Shown piece by piece: positions 52,729 to 59,990 of a stretch of 64,000 bases of DNA. Both the position numbers and the translations under genes were made by a program. The first letter of the stretch is position 1, and each line of letters starts with the position of its first letter. Below the pieces are notes generated by a model that was not told the DNA's origin, searched no databases, and saw nothing but the letters and a program-made list of their open reading frames with translations. The DNA comes from Arthrobacter frigidicola (GTDB lineage: Bacteria > Actinomycetota > Actinomycetes > Actinomycetales > Micrococcaceae), in NCBI GenBank assembly GCA_003602285.1, contig QZVU01000001.1:372001-436000 (forward strand), written 5' to 3'.

Positions 52729-55461
52729 GTGCCATCACTTCTTGAACGAGTTCTCCGCACCGGCGATAAGAAGACACTGAAGAAACTCCGGAACTACGCC
52801 GATGCGATCAACATCATCGAGGACGACTTCCGTGCGATGTCCGACGCCGAGCTGCGCGGGGAGACCGACAAGCTGAAAAAGCGCCATGCGGACGGCGAGA
52901 GCCTCGACGACCTCCTGCCCGAGGCCTTCGCCGCGGTGAGGGAGGCCTCCCGCCGCACCCTGGGCCTGCGCCACTTCGACGTCCAGCTCATGGGCGGGGC
53001 TGCGCTGCACCTTGGCAATATCGCCGAGATGAAGACCGGCGAGGGCAAGACCCTCGTGGCCACGGCCCCGGCCTACCTCAACGCCCTCAGCGGCAAGGGC
53101 GTCCACATCGTCACGGTCAACGACTATCTTGCCGAATACCAGTCGGACCTCATGGGCCGCGTGTTCCGGTTCCTGGGCATGACCAGCGGGTGCATCCTGT
53201 CCAAGCAGGACCCCGCGACGCGCCGTGAACAGTATGCCGCGGACATCACCTACGGCACGAACAACGAATTCGGCTTCGACTACCTGCGCGACAATATGGC
53301 CTGGAGCGCCACCGAGCTCGTCCAGCGCGGGCACAACTTCGCCATCGTCGACGAGGTCGACTCGATTCTCATCGACGAGGCCCGGACCCCGCTGATCATC
53401 TCCGGGCAGGCCTCCGGCGACGTCAACCGCTGGTACAACGAGTTCGCGAAGGTTGTGAAGAAGCTTTCCGCCGACGCCGACTACGAGGTCGACGAGAAGA
53501 AGCGCACCGTCGGCGTGCTCGAGTCAGGCATCGAGAAGGTCGAGGACTACCTCGGCATCTCCAACCTCTACGAGTCCGCCAATACCCCGCTGATCGGCTT
53601 CCTCAACAACGCCATCAAGGCCAAGGAACTGTTCAAGCGCGACAAGGACTACGTCGTACTCAACGGCGAGGTCATGATCGTCGACGAGCACACCGGCCGC
53701 ATCCTCGCCGGCCGCCGGTACAACGAAGGCATGCACCAGGCGATCGAGGCCAAGGAAGGCGTCGAGATCAAGGCGGAGAACCAGACGCTCGCCACCGTCA
53801 CGCTGCAGAACTACTTCCGGCTCTACGAAAAGCTCTCCGGCATGACCGGCACCGCCGAGACCGAGGCCGCTGAATTCATGTCGACCTACAAGCTCGGCGT
53901 GGTGCCCATCCCCACCAACAAGGAGATGGCCCGCAAGGACCTCGCCGACCTGATCTACAAGAACGAGGTGGCGAAGTTCGACGCCGTCGTAAAGGACATC
54001 GTCGAACGCCACGAGACCGGACAGCCGGTCCTGGTCGGCACCACCAGCGTCGAGAAGAGCGAATACCTCTCCAAGCAGCTGGCCAAGGCCGGGGTCCGCC
54101 ACGAGGTCCTCAACGCCAAGAACCACGCCCGCGAGGCCGCCATCGTCGCCCAGGCAGGACGCAAGGGCGCCGTCACGGTGGCCACCAACATGGCGGGCCG
54201 CGGCACCGACATCATGCTCGGCGGCAACGCCGAGTTCAACGCGGTCGCCGCACTTGAGAAGCGCGGGCTTGACCCGGCGAAGAACCCCGAGGAGTACGAG
54301 GCCCAGTGGCCCGCGGCCCTCGAGGCCGCCAAGAAGGCCGTTGAGGCCGAGCAGGAGGAGGTCCGCGAACTCGGCGGGCTCTACGTGCTGGGCACCGAGC
54401 GCCACGAATCGCGCCGCATCGACAACCAGCTGCGCGGCCGCTCCGGCCGCCAGGGCGACCCGGGCCGCTCGCGGTTCTACCTCTCGCTGACCGACGACCT
54501 CATGAGGCTGTTCAACTCCGGCGGCGCCGAGCGCATCATGAACAGCTCGAGCATGCCCGACGACGTCGCCCTCGAGTCGCGGCTGGTCTCCAAGGCCATC
54601 GAGAACGCCCAGGGCCAGGTTGAGGGGCGCAACGCCGAACAGCGCAAGAACGTCCTGAAGTACGACGACGTCCTGAACCGCCAGCGCGAGGCCATCTACG
54701 GCGACCGCCGGCGCATCCTCGAAGGCGGCGACCTCAAGGAAAAGGTCGGCTACTTCCTCGAGGACGTGGTGACGGCCATGGTCGACGAGGCCACCGCCCA
54801 GGGCCACGGCGACGACTGGGACTACGAGCTGCTGTGGACCAACCTCAAGACGCTCTACCCGATCACCCTCACCATTGACGAGGTCATCGAGGAAGCCGGC
54901 GGGAAGTCGAAGATCACCCGCGACTTCCTTCACTCGGAGATCCTCTCCGACGCCAAGCTCGCCTACCAGGCGCGGGAGGATGCCCTCGGCGAGCAGACGA
55001 TGCGCGAACTCGAGCGCCGCGTGGTCCTGTCGGTGATCGGCCGGAAGTGGCAGGAGCACCTCTACGAGATGGACTACCTCAAGGAGGGCATCGGGCTGCG
55101 GGCCATGGCACAGCGCGACCCCCTCGTGGAGTACCAGCGTGAGGGCTTCATTCTCTTCCAGGCCATGATGGAGGCCATCCGCGAGGAGACCATCGGCTAC
55201 CTGTTCAACCTCGAGGTCGAGGTCGCCGCCCCCACGGCGCCGGCGTCGAACGGGCTGGGTGTCCAGGACGGCCGCGGGCTGGTCCAGGTTCCCTCGATCC
55301 GGGCGGCGGGCCTTGAGGCGCCGCAGCGCCCGGCCAGCCTGAACTTCTCCGCGCCGAACGCGCAGGGCGAGGTCGAGACGCACGTGGAACGGCTCAAGAC
55401 GGCCGTCGCCGAAACGAAGGCTCGGGCCGAGCGGAACGGCTCCAAGCGGCCGAAGAAGTAG
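52729..55461 (+). CDS. secA: Preprotein translocase ATPase SecA
   Basis: 910 residues from GTG 52729. Motor of the Sec export pathway: it binds preproteins and drives them through SecYEG. Walker [20 protein letters not shown] near 102-120, [39 protein letters not shown], Walker [20 protein letters not shown], preprotein-binding domain, [52 protein letters not shown] and [19 protein letters not shown]. The extreme C-terminus is basic (KRPKK) without the CxCx8CH zinc motif, as is usual for actinobacterial SecA1. Confidence 0.97.
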   Translation: MPSLLERVLRTGDKKTLKKLRNYADAINIIEDDFRAMSDAELRGETDKLKKRHADGESLDDLLPEAFAAVREASRRTLGLRHFDVQLMGGAALHLGNIAEMKTGEGKTLVATAPAYLNALSGKGVHIVTVNDYLAEYQSDLMGRVFRFLGMTSGCILSKQDPATRREQYAADITYGTNNEFGFDYLRDNMAWSATELVQRGHNFAIVDEVDSILIDEARTPLIISGQASGDVNRWYNEFAKVVKKLSADADYEVDEKKRTVGVLESGIEKVEDYLGISNLYESANTPLIGFLNNAIKAKELFKRDKDYVVLNGEVMIVDEHTGRILAGRRYNEGMHQAIEAKEGVEIKAENQTLATVTLQNYFRLYEKLSGMTGTAETEAAEFMSTYKLGVVPIPTNKEMARKDLADLIYKNEVAKFDAVVKDIVERHETGQPVLVGTTSVEKSEYLSKQLAKAGVRHEVLNAKNHAREAAIVAQAGRKGAVTVATNMAGRGTDIMLGGNAEFNAVAALEKRGLDPAKNPEEYEAQWPAALEAAKKAVEAEQEEVRELGGLYVLGTERHESRRIDNQLRGRSGRQGDPGRSRFYLSLTDDLMRLFNSGGAERIMNSSSMPDDVALESRLVSKAIENAQGQVEGRNAEQRKNVLKYDDVLNRQREAIYGDRRRILEGGDLKEKVGYFLEDVVTAMVDEATAQGHGDDWDYELLWTNLKTLYPITLTIDEVIEEAGGKSKITRDFLHSEILSDAKLAYQAREDALGEQTMRELERRVVLSVIGRKWQEHLYEMDYLKEGIGLRAMAQRDPLVEYQREGFILFQAMMEAIREETIGYLFNLEVEVAAPTAPASNGLGVQDGRGLVQVPSIRAAGLEAPQRPASLNFSAPNAQGEVETHVERLKTAVAETKARAERNGSKRPKK

Positions 55462-55472
55462 CCAGAAGCAGC

Positions 55473-55973
55473 TCAGCCGATCTCCAGGGCGGTGACCTTC
55501 CAGTCGCCGCGGCGGTGTTCGACCCGCAGGGCGACGGCGCGTGCCCGCCTGCGGTCCAGAACGACCAGGGCGGCCTCGAAGGCGGTTTCGGAGACGCGGC
55601 AGAGCCGCGCGCTGCGGACCGTCACGCAGCGGTAGGCCCGCCGGTCCACCAGGGCGCCGCCCGCGCAGGAGCCGGTGGCTTCGGAGGCCGCGACCTTCTG
55701 CATGAGGCAGGCGCGCAGGTACAGCTTTTCGTAGCTGGCCGGATCGAGCCACCGGGACATCTGGGAGGCGGGACGGCTGCCCCCGAGGACCTCGACGGCC
55801 CCCTGTGCCACGGCGCGCGCGATGCCTCCGACGCGCTCCTCCGCTTCCGGCAGCAGTGCCTCCGGCGGCTGCTCCGGTGGGTCCGCGCAGGACGGGAGGG
55901 CCCACGGTGCGGCGGCACGGGCCGGGTGTTCCTGGTTTCGTTGCTGGTTTCGTTGCTGGATGAGGGTGGCCAC
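55473..55973 (-). CDS. Rv3235-family protein
   Basis: 166 residues from GTG 55973 (GAAAGGACC upstream). The N-terminus is Gln/Asn/Pro-rich (QQRNQQRNQEHP). The C-terminal half (AVAQGAVEVLGGSRPASQMS, RWLDPASYEKLYLRACLM, and a closing VEHRRGDWKVTALEIG) is the recognisable Rv3235/DUF6459-type segment found beside secA in actinobacteria. Function unknown. Convergent with secA, only 11 bp apart and without a visible terminator. Fifty bp downstream of the LysM gene, so probably co-transcribed with it. Confidence 0.65.
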   Translation of the reverse strand: MATLIQQRNQQRNQEHPARAAAPWALPSCADPPEQPPEALLPEAEERVGGIARAVAQGAVEVLGGSRPASQMSRWLDPASYEKLYLRACLMQKVAASEATGSCAGGALVDRRAYRCVTVRSARLCRVSETAFEAALVVLDRRRARAVALRVEHRRGDWKVTALEIG

Positions 55974-56023
55974 GATGGTCCTTTCACTGCTGGGATGGGC
56001 GGTCCTGCTGCCGGTTGGGACGC

Positions 56024-56785
56024 TCAGGGCGGGTCCGGTGCAGCCAGTGTCTGGCCCGGGGTCAGCAAATCCGGATCCGGGCCGATCAGCGAGGCGTTCC
56101 TCGCGTACCAGCGCGGCCAGCTTGCCGCGATCTCGGCGTCTGAGGCGAGGGGACCGAGCCGCGCCGCGGCGATCGACCACAGCGAGTCACCGCTGCGGAC
56201 AACCACCCGGTCGCTGTCCGCATCCGGTGCCGAGCCCTGCTGGCGTGGCGGCCGGGCCAGCAGGCCCGGATCGCAGGGGAGCGGCAGCGGTTTCCAGTCC
56301 GGGCTGACCCGCGGTTCCCGGCCGGACGGGTGGGACTGCGCGGGCTGAGGGTCCTCGCCGCGGTCTGCAGGGACGGTCAGCGCCGCGACAGCCTGCACCG
56401 CGACAACCGGGACCGCGACCATGGGCGCAGGGGCCGCGGGTGGGATCGATGCCGACGGCGGCGCCGAGGCTGCGCACGGTGCGGCCAGGAGATTCGCCCC
56501 GAGCAGCACAGCGGCCAGCCGGCGCATGAAGCCTGGAGTGAGGGCCGCCATCCAGGAAGCGGCGGCCGCGCGGCCCTTCCGCTTGAGGGCTTCGGCGCCG
56601 AGCGCGAGCGCCAGGGCCCCGGTCCACCAGAGCAGCAGGCCCAGGCCGGCAACGGATACTGCGGTGCCGATACCGTTCTCCGGCGCCCGCGAGCCACCGG
56701 AGGCGAGCTCCAGTCCCGAGAGGAGGAGCACCGCCCCGAGGCCGAGGAGGACTGCAGGGTAGAGAACCGCCAAACGCCTTTCCAT
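56024..56785 (-). CDS. LysM-domain membrane protein
   Basis: 253 residues. Three N-terminal hydrophobic segments (AVLYPAVLLGLGAVLLLSGL; VAGLGLLLWWTGALALALGA; MRRLAAVLLGANLLAAPCAA), a Pro/Ala/Val-rich linker, and a C-terminal LysM module (~195-253: VVVRSGDSLWSIAAARLGPL, DLLTPGQTLAAPDPP) expected to bind peptidoglycan outside the membrane. The ATG at 56785 follows GGGAG. Its promoter region contains the 10-bp phased RTTTG repeats. Confidence 0.8.
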   Translation of the reverse strand: MERRLAVLYPAVLLGLGAVLLLSGLELASGGSRAPENGIGTAVSVAGLGLLLWWTGALALALGAEALKRKGRAAAASWMAALTPGFMRRLAAVLLGANLLAAPCAASAPPSASIPPAAPAPMVAVPVVAVQAVAALTVPADRGEDPQPAQSHPSGREPRVSPDWKPLPLPCDPGLLARPPRQQGSAPDADSDRVVVRSGDSLWSIAAARLGPLASDAEIAASWPRWYARNASLIGPDPDLLTPGQTLAAPDPP

Positions 56786-56800
56786 GGTGCACTCCCTTGC

Positions 56801-56850
56801 ATTTGCATTAATTTGAGCGCGTTTGACGCTGTTTGTATATGTTTACGGCT
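56801..56850. promoter_or_regulatory. Five 10-bp-phased RTTTG direct repeats (candidate operator)
   Basis: Consecutive decamers ATTTGCATTA, ATTTGAGCGC, GTTTGACGCT, GTTTGTATAT and GTTTACGGCT begin at 56801, 56811, 56821, 56831 and 56841. Only the first 4-5 bases are kept; the rest varies, so this is a helically phased motif and not a simple tandem duplication. The -35 TTGACC at 56862 stays in the same register two turns on. It lies between divergent genes. A cooperative head-to-tail binder or bent DNA is inferred. Confidence 0.6.
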
Positions 56851-56861
56851 ACTCGAATTCG

Positions 56862-56890
56862 TTGACCGCCTCTACCCGTCTGCCTACCGT
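56862..56890 (+). promoter_or_regulatory. Promoter of the 56897 gene (leaderless)
   Basis: TTGACC (56862-56867), 17-bp spacer, TACCGT (56885-56890), then exactly 6 nt to the ATG. This is the best sigma-70-like promoter of a protein gene in the window; the message would start at the ATG. Confidence 0.65.
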
Positions 56891-56896
56891 TGGACC

Positions 56897-57448
56897 ATGC
56901 GGTGGGAAGCCCTGTTCGGTGATCTCGAGGCCCAGCTGGCGGCCGCGCGGGCGGCCTCGGAGGAAGCGGCGGCAGCAGACCTGCTCAGGATGGAGCAGGC
57001 ACGGGTGGCCCTCGCGGACCGGCTGGCCGGCTCTCTCGCCCGGGGGTTGAAGGTCCGGATCGGGAACGGGCAGGGCTTTTCCGGCAGCCTGGCCTACGTC
57101 GGCGCCGAATGGCTCGTGCTCGCAGAGGGGCAGCGCTCCGTCCTGGTGCCCTTCGCCGCGATCCTGAGTATTGAAGGTCTGGGACGTGCCGTTGCCCCGC
57201 GCCCGGCAGGGATCCACGCCCGCCTGGGCCTTGCCTCGGCCTACCGGGCGCTGGCCCGCGACCGGGCGCACGTCAGCGTCTATGCAGGGTCACCGGTCAC
57301 GGTGTCCGAGGGCACGCTGGATCGAGTCGGCGCCGACTTCCTCGAGGTGGCACTCGTTCCGCCGGGCGAGCACCGCAGGCCGGCCAATGTCCGGGCGGTG
57401 GTGGCGCTGCCCTTCGCCGCGGTGGCCGCGGTGGCCTCCCGCCCCTGA
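56897..57448 (+). CDS. Hypothetical protein with beta-rich C-terminal part
   Basis: 183 residues from ATG 56897; the frame is open far upstream but only antisense to the LysM gene. I do not recognise a named family. An N-terminal ~50-residue amphipathic helix (FGDLEAQLAAARAASEEAAA) is followed by a region with short beta-like strands (GLKVRIGNGQGFSGSLAYVG, EWLVLAEGQRSVLVPFAAIL, GADFLEVALVPPGEH) and a hydrophobic end. No signal peptide, membrane helix or catalytic motif. It has its own leaderless promoter and ends 12 bp before the convergent BldC-like gene. Confidence 0.7.
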   Translation: MRWEALFGDLEAQLAAARAASEEAAAADLLRMEQARVALADRLAGSLARGLKVRIGNGQGFSGSLAYVGAEWLVLAEGQRSVLVPFAAILSIEGLGRAVAPRPAGIHARLGLASAYRALARDRAHVSVYAGSPVTVSEGTLDRVGADFLEVALVPPGEHRRPANVRAVVALPFAAVAAVASRP

Positions 57449-57460
57449 CCCCATTGACGC

Positions 57461-57688
57461 TCAGGCGTTGTTGACCGGGTCGGCGCTTCCGCGCAGGGAG
57501 GCTGCGGATCTCCGGTAGGCATCGGCGATGTAGTCCTCGAGGACCCGTGCCTCGACGCGCCACTGACCGCGCCCGCCCACCTGGATCGCCGGAAGCTCCC
57601 CCGAGCGAACCAGGGCGTAGGTCTGGGAGGAGCTGATATTGAGCACCTCCGCAACGTCGGCGAGGGTCAGGAACCGCTTCTCAGCCAC
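57461..57688 (-). CDS. BldC/MerR-like small helix-turn-helix regulator
   Basis: 75 residues from GTG 57688 (GAGG upstream). FLTLADVAEVLNISSSQTYA, LVRSGELPAIQVGGRGQWRV and EARVLEDYIADAYRR form the winged-helix/excisionase-like fold of BldC-type proteins, which bind DNA direct repeats as head-to-tail oligomers in Streptomyces. There is no effector domain. Divergent from the SAF-domain gene and convergent with the 56897 gene. A phage excisionase is the alternative, but no phage genes are nearby. Confidence 0.8.
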   Translation of the reverse strand: MAEKRFLTLADVAEVLNISSSQTYALVRSGELPAIQVGGRGQWRVEARVLEDYIADAYRRSAASLRGSADPVNNA

Positions 57689-57802
57689 ACGAACACCTCT
57701 TCCTCAGCCGTGGCCTTGCCTCCACGAGCGCTTCCGTCCCAACCGGGGGAACCCGGCTGGACGTGCCTCAATTCTGTCACTCCACGGCCCCGGAGGTGCC
57801 GG

Positions 57803-57811
57803 TTGTCCACA
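57803..57811 (+). promoter_or_regulatory. DnaA box-like site
   Basis: TTGTCCACA, the form typical of high-GC actinobacterial DnaA boxes, in the 243-bp gap between the BldC-like and SAF genes. The gap also holds an AT-rich run near 57833-57850 and a TTGTG/CACAA dyad (57845-57863). A single site can arise by chance. Confidence 0.35.
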
Positions 57812-57931
57812 GATTCGGGCGAGCCGGAAACCTTCTGTTTATTTTGTGTGCCGCCTGCACAACAATGGCAGGAGCGCCGGTGCCCATCCGCCGGTGTCGA
57901 AGAGTGCTCCGAAGCGTGCGGAGGAAGCTCC

Positions 57932-58600
57932 ATGAGCGGTAACGCCAGCCGGACGGACGGTCACGCCACCGCGCCGCGGATCGGCAGGCCGTCCTGGCGG
58001 GATCCACGGCTCATCATCGGTCTCCTGCTCGTGCTGGCCTCCACCGCAGGGGTCACGGCCCTGGTCGGCAGCCTTGATCGCACCACCGAAGTCCTCGCCG
58101 CCCGTACCGAACTTCCCGTCGGCACCCGCCTGGAATCCGGTGACCTCACCACGGTCGCCGTCCGGCTGGGCGGCTCGGAGGAGAAGTACCTTCGGGCCTC
58201 CTCCGGCCTTCCAAAGAACGCGGTGGTGACCCGGCTCGTCCGCCCGGGCGAACTCGTTCCGGCCGCCGCCGTCGGCCGCCCCGACGAACTGGACCGGAAA
58301 CCGGTCGGGCTTCCCATCGAGGACCCCCTCCCGGCGGGCACGGAGCCCGGGGTGCGGGTCGATGTCTGGGTCGCCCTGCCGGAGGCGGCCACCGGGCAGG
58401 GCGCCCGGTTCGAGCAGCCCCGGCTCCTGCTTGAGGGCGCCGAGGTCTCCGAGATCGCGGTCAACGAATCGGCCCTGGGCACGGGATCCCCGTCCCGGGT
58501 CTACGTGCTGGTGGCCGATGAGGCAATGCCGGCCCTGCTGAACGCCCTGTCGAACGGTGCGAAGATCGCCGTGGTGCTGAACCCTCGGGGGAGTCCGTGA
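57932..58600 (+). CDS. SAF-domain (CpaB-like) membrane protein
   Basis: 222 residues from ATG 57932 (GGAGGAAGC upstream). A short cytoplasmic N-terminus, one transmembrane segment ~30-50 (LIIGLLLVLASTAGVTALVG), then a SAF domain (~58-110: VLAARTELPVGTRLESGDLT, NAVVTRLVRPGELVPAAAVG) and an RcpC/CpaB-like remainder. CpaB proteins belong to Tad/Flp pilus assembly, but no pilin, secretin or CpaF gene is seen here. It overlaps the CpaE-like gene by 4 bp (GTGA). Confidence 0.82.
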   Translation: MSGNASRTDGHATAPRIGRPSWRDPRLIIGLLLVLASTAGVTALVGSLDRTTEVLAARTELPVGTRLESGDLTTVAVRLGGSEEKYLRASSGLPKNAVVTRLVRPGELVPAAAVGRPDELDRKPVGLPIEDPLPAGTEPGVRVDVWVALPEAATGQGARFEQPRLLLEGAEVSEIAVNESALGTGSPSRVYVLVADEAMPALLNALSNGAKIAVVLNPRGSP

Positions 58601-59943
58601 GCGGCCCGGTCATCCCCGTCGTCACCGTGGGACCGGCCGCGGGGGAGTACGTTCCCGGGCTGGAGGCACTCCATGGCCCGGTGACCGTGGTGCGCCGCTG
58701 CGAGGGGGTGCCCGAACTGCTGGCAGCCGGCCAGGCGGGACTGGCCCGCGCGGCCATCCTCTCACCCGGAACCGGAGCGCTGACGGTGTCGCTCCTGGAG
58801 CGGCTGCGCGACACCGGGATCGCCGTCGTGGTGCTCGCGGGAGAAGACGAACCGGCCGCGGGGGTCGGGGCGCCCGGGGTACGCCATGCGCCTCCCGGCA
58901 TCGCGCCGGGCGCGCTGGCCGAACTCGTCGCGGCGGCCGTCGAAAGCCTGTCCGGCGCCGCAGGAAGTCCGGGCACCAGCGCCTACGCCGACCCGGCCGC
59001 TTCCCTGCCGCCCCCCGGGAACGCCGCCGAGCCGCCCGCCGCGCCGCCCTTCGGCGAGCCCGGCGGCGGCACCGTTACCGCGGTGTGGGGGCCGACAGGG
59101 GCTCCGGGGCGCACCACGGTGGCCGTGAATATGGCGGCGGAGCTGGCGGCGGCCGGCTCCACCGTCCTGCTGATAGATGCCGACACCTACGGGGCCAGTG
59201 CGGCGGCGTTCCTGGGCCTGCTCGATGAGGCCGCCGGACTTGCCCAGGCCTGCCGGCTCGCCGACCAGGGGACGCTCGACCCGGAAGGGCTCCGCCGGGT
59301 GGCCTCAACCGTCGCCGTGGGCGGCGGCAGGCTGGGAGTCCTCACCGGCCTGACCCGGCCCGACCGGTGGCCCGAGGTGCGTCCCGCGGCCCTGGCCCGG
59401 GTCCTCGAGTGCGCCCGTGCATGCGCCGCCGTGACCATCGTCGACTGCGGCTTCTGCCTCGAAGCGGACGAGGAGCTCAGCTTCGACACCGCCGCTCCCC
59501 GCCGCAACGGGGCGGCACTGCGCTGCCTTGAGCTGGCCGACTCCGTTATCGCGGTCGGTGCCGCCGACGCCGTCGGCGTGCCGCGCCTCGTGCGCTCGCT
59601 GGCCGTCCTGGCCGAGGCGGTGCCCTCGGCCGAGCCGAGGGTGGTGCTCAACAAGGTCCGCGCCGGTTCCGTCGGGCGCTCGCCGGAGGACCAGCTGAGG
59701 GAGGCCTGGGAGCGGTTCGGGCCCGGCACGGCCATTTCGGCCTTCCTCCCCGCCGATTTTCCGGCGGCGGACGAGGCGCTGCTGGCGGGCTCGGCGCTCG
59801 TCGAAACCGCCCCGTCCTCGGCCCTGCGGAGGGCGATCGCCGGACTCGCCGATGTGACGGTTGAACAACGCCAGCGCCGCCGCATTGGATGGAGCTCCAA
59901 CGAAGTGAAGTTTTCGTGGATGCCCGTTAGGCTTCCAAGGTAA
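58597..59943 (+). CDS. CpaE/ParA-like P-loop protein with altered Walker A
   Basis: 448 residues. An N-terminal receiver-like domain (~1-120), a Pro/Ala-rich linker (~125-155) and a ParA/MinD-type ATPase domain from ~160. The deviant Walker A is GPTGAPGRTTVAVNMA: both lysines of KGGxGKTT are replaced (Thr and Arg). Downstream STVLLIDADTYGASAAAFLG, VTIVDCGFCLEADEE and PRVVLNKVRAG keep the switch and Walker-B-like positions. It pairs with the SAF/CpaB-like gene by a GTGA overlap. Nucleotide hydrolysis is doubtful. Confidence 0.8.
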   Translation: MSGPVIPVVTVGPAAGEYVPGLEALHGPVTVVRRCEGVPELLAAGQAGLARAAILSPGTGALTVSLLERLRDTGIAVVVLAGEDEPAAGVGAPGVRHAPPGIAPGALAELVAAAVESLSGAAGSPGTSAYADPAASLPPPGNAAEPPAAPPFGEPGGGTVTAVWGPTGAPGRTTVAVNMAAELAAAGSTVLLIDADTYGASAAAFLGLLDEAAGLAQACRLADQGTLDPEGLRRVASTVAVGGGRLGVLTGLTRPDRWPEVRPAALARVLECARACAAVTIVDCGFCLEADEELSFDTAAPRRNGAALRCLELADSVIAVGAADAVGVPRLVRSLAVLAEAVPSAEPRVVLNKVRAGSVGRSPEDQLREAWERFGPGTAISAFLPADFPAADEALLAGSALVETAPSSALRRAIAGLADVTVEQRQRRRIGWSSNEVKFSWMPVRLPR

Positions 59944-59990
59944 GGGGCCGCAAGGGAGCGGTCTTTCATCTCGTTACGGAGGCGTTTTTC

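Noticed and set aside
53524-55905. 793-codon minus-strand frame opposite secA
   Set aside because: It is antisense to the intact secA coding region; its low-complexity Val/Leu/Gly/Asp-rich translation is a codon-bias artefact.
57461-57688. Phage excisionase
   Set aside because: The small HTH resembles excisionases, but no phage or integrase genes are nearby and its length and sequence fit BldC-like regulators.
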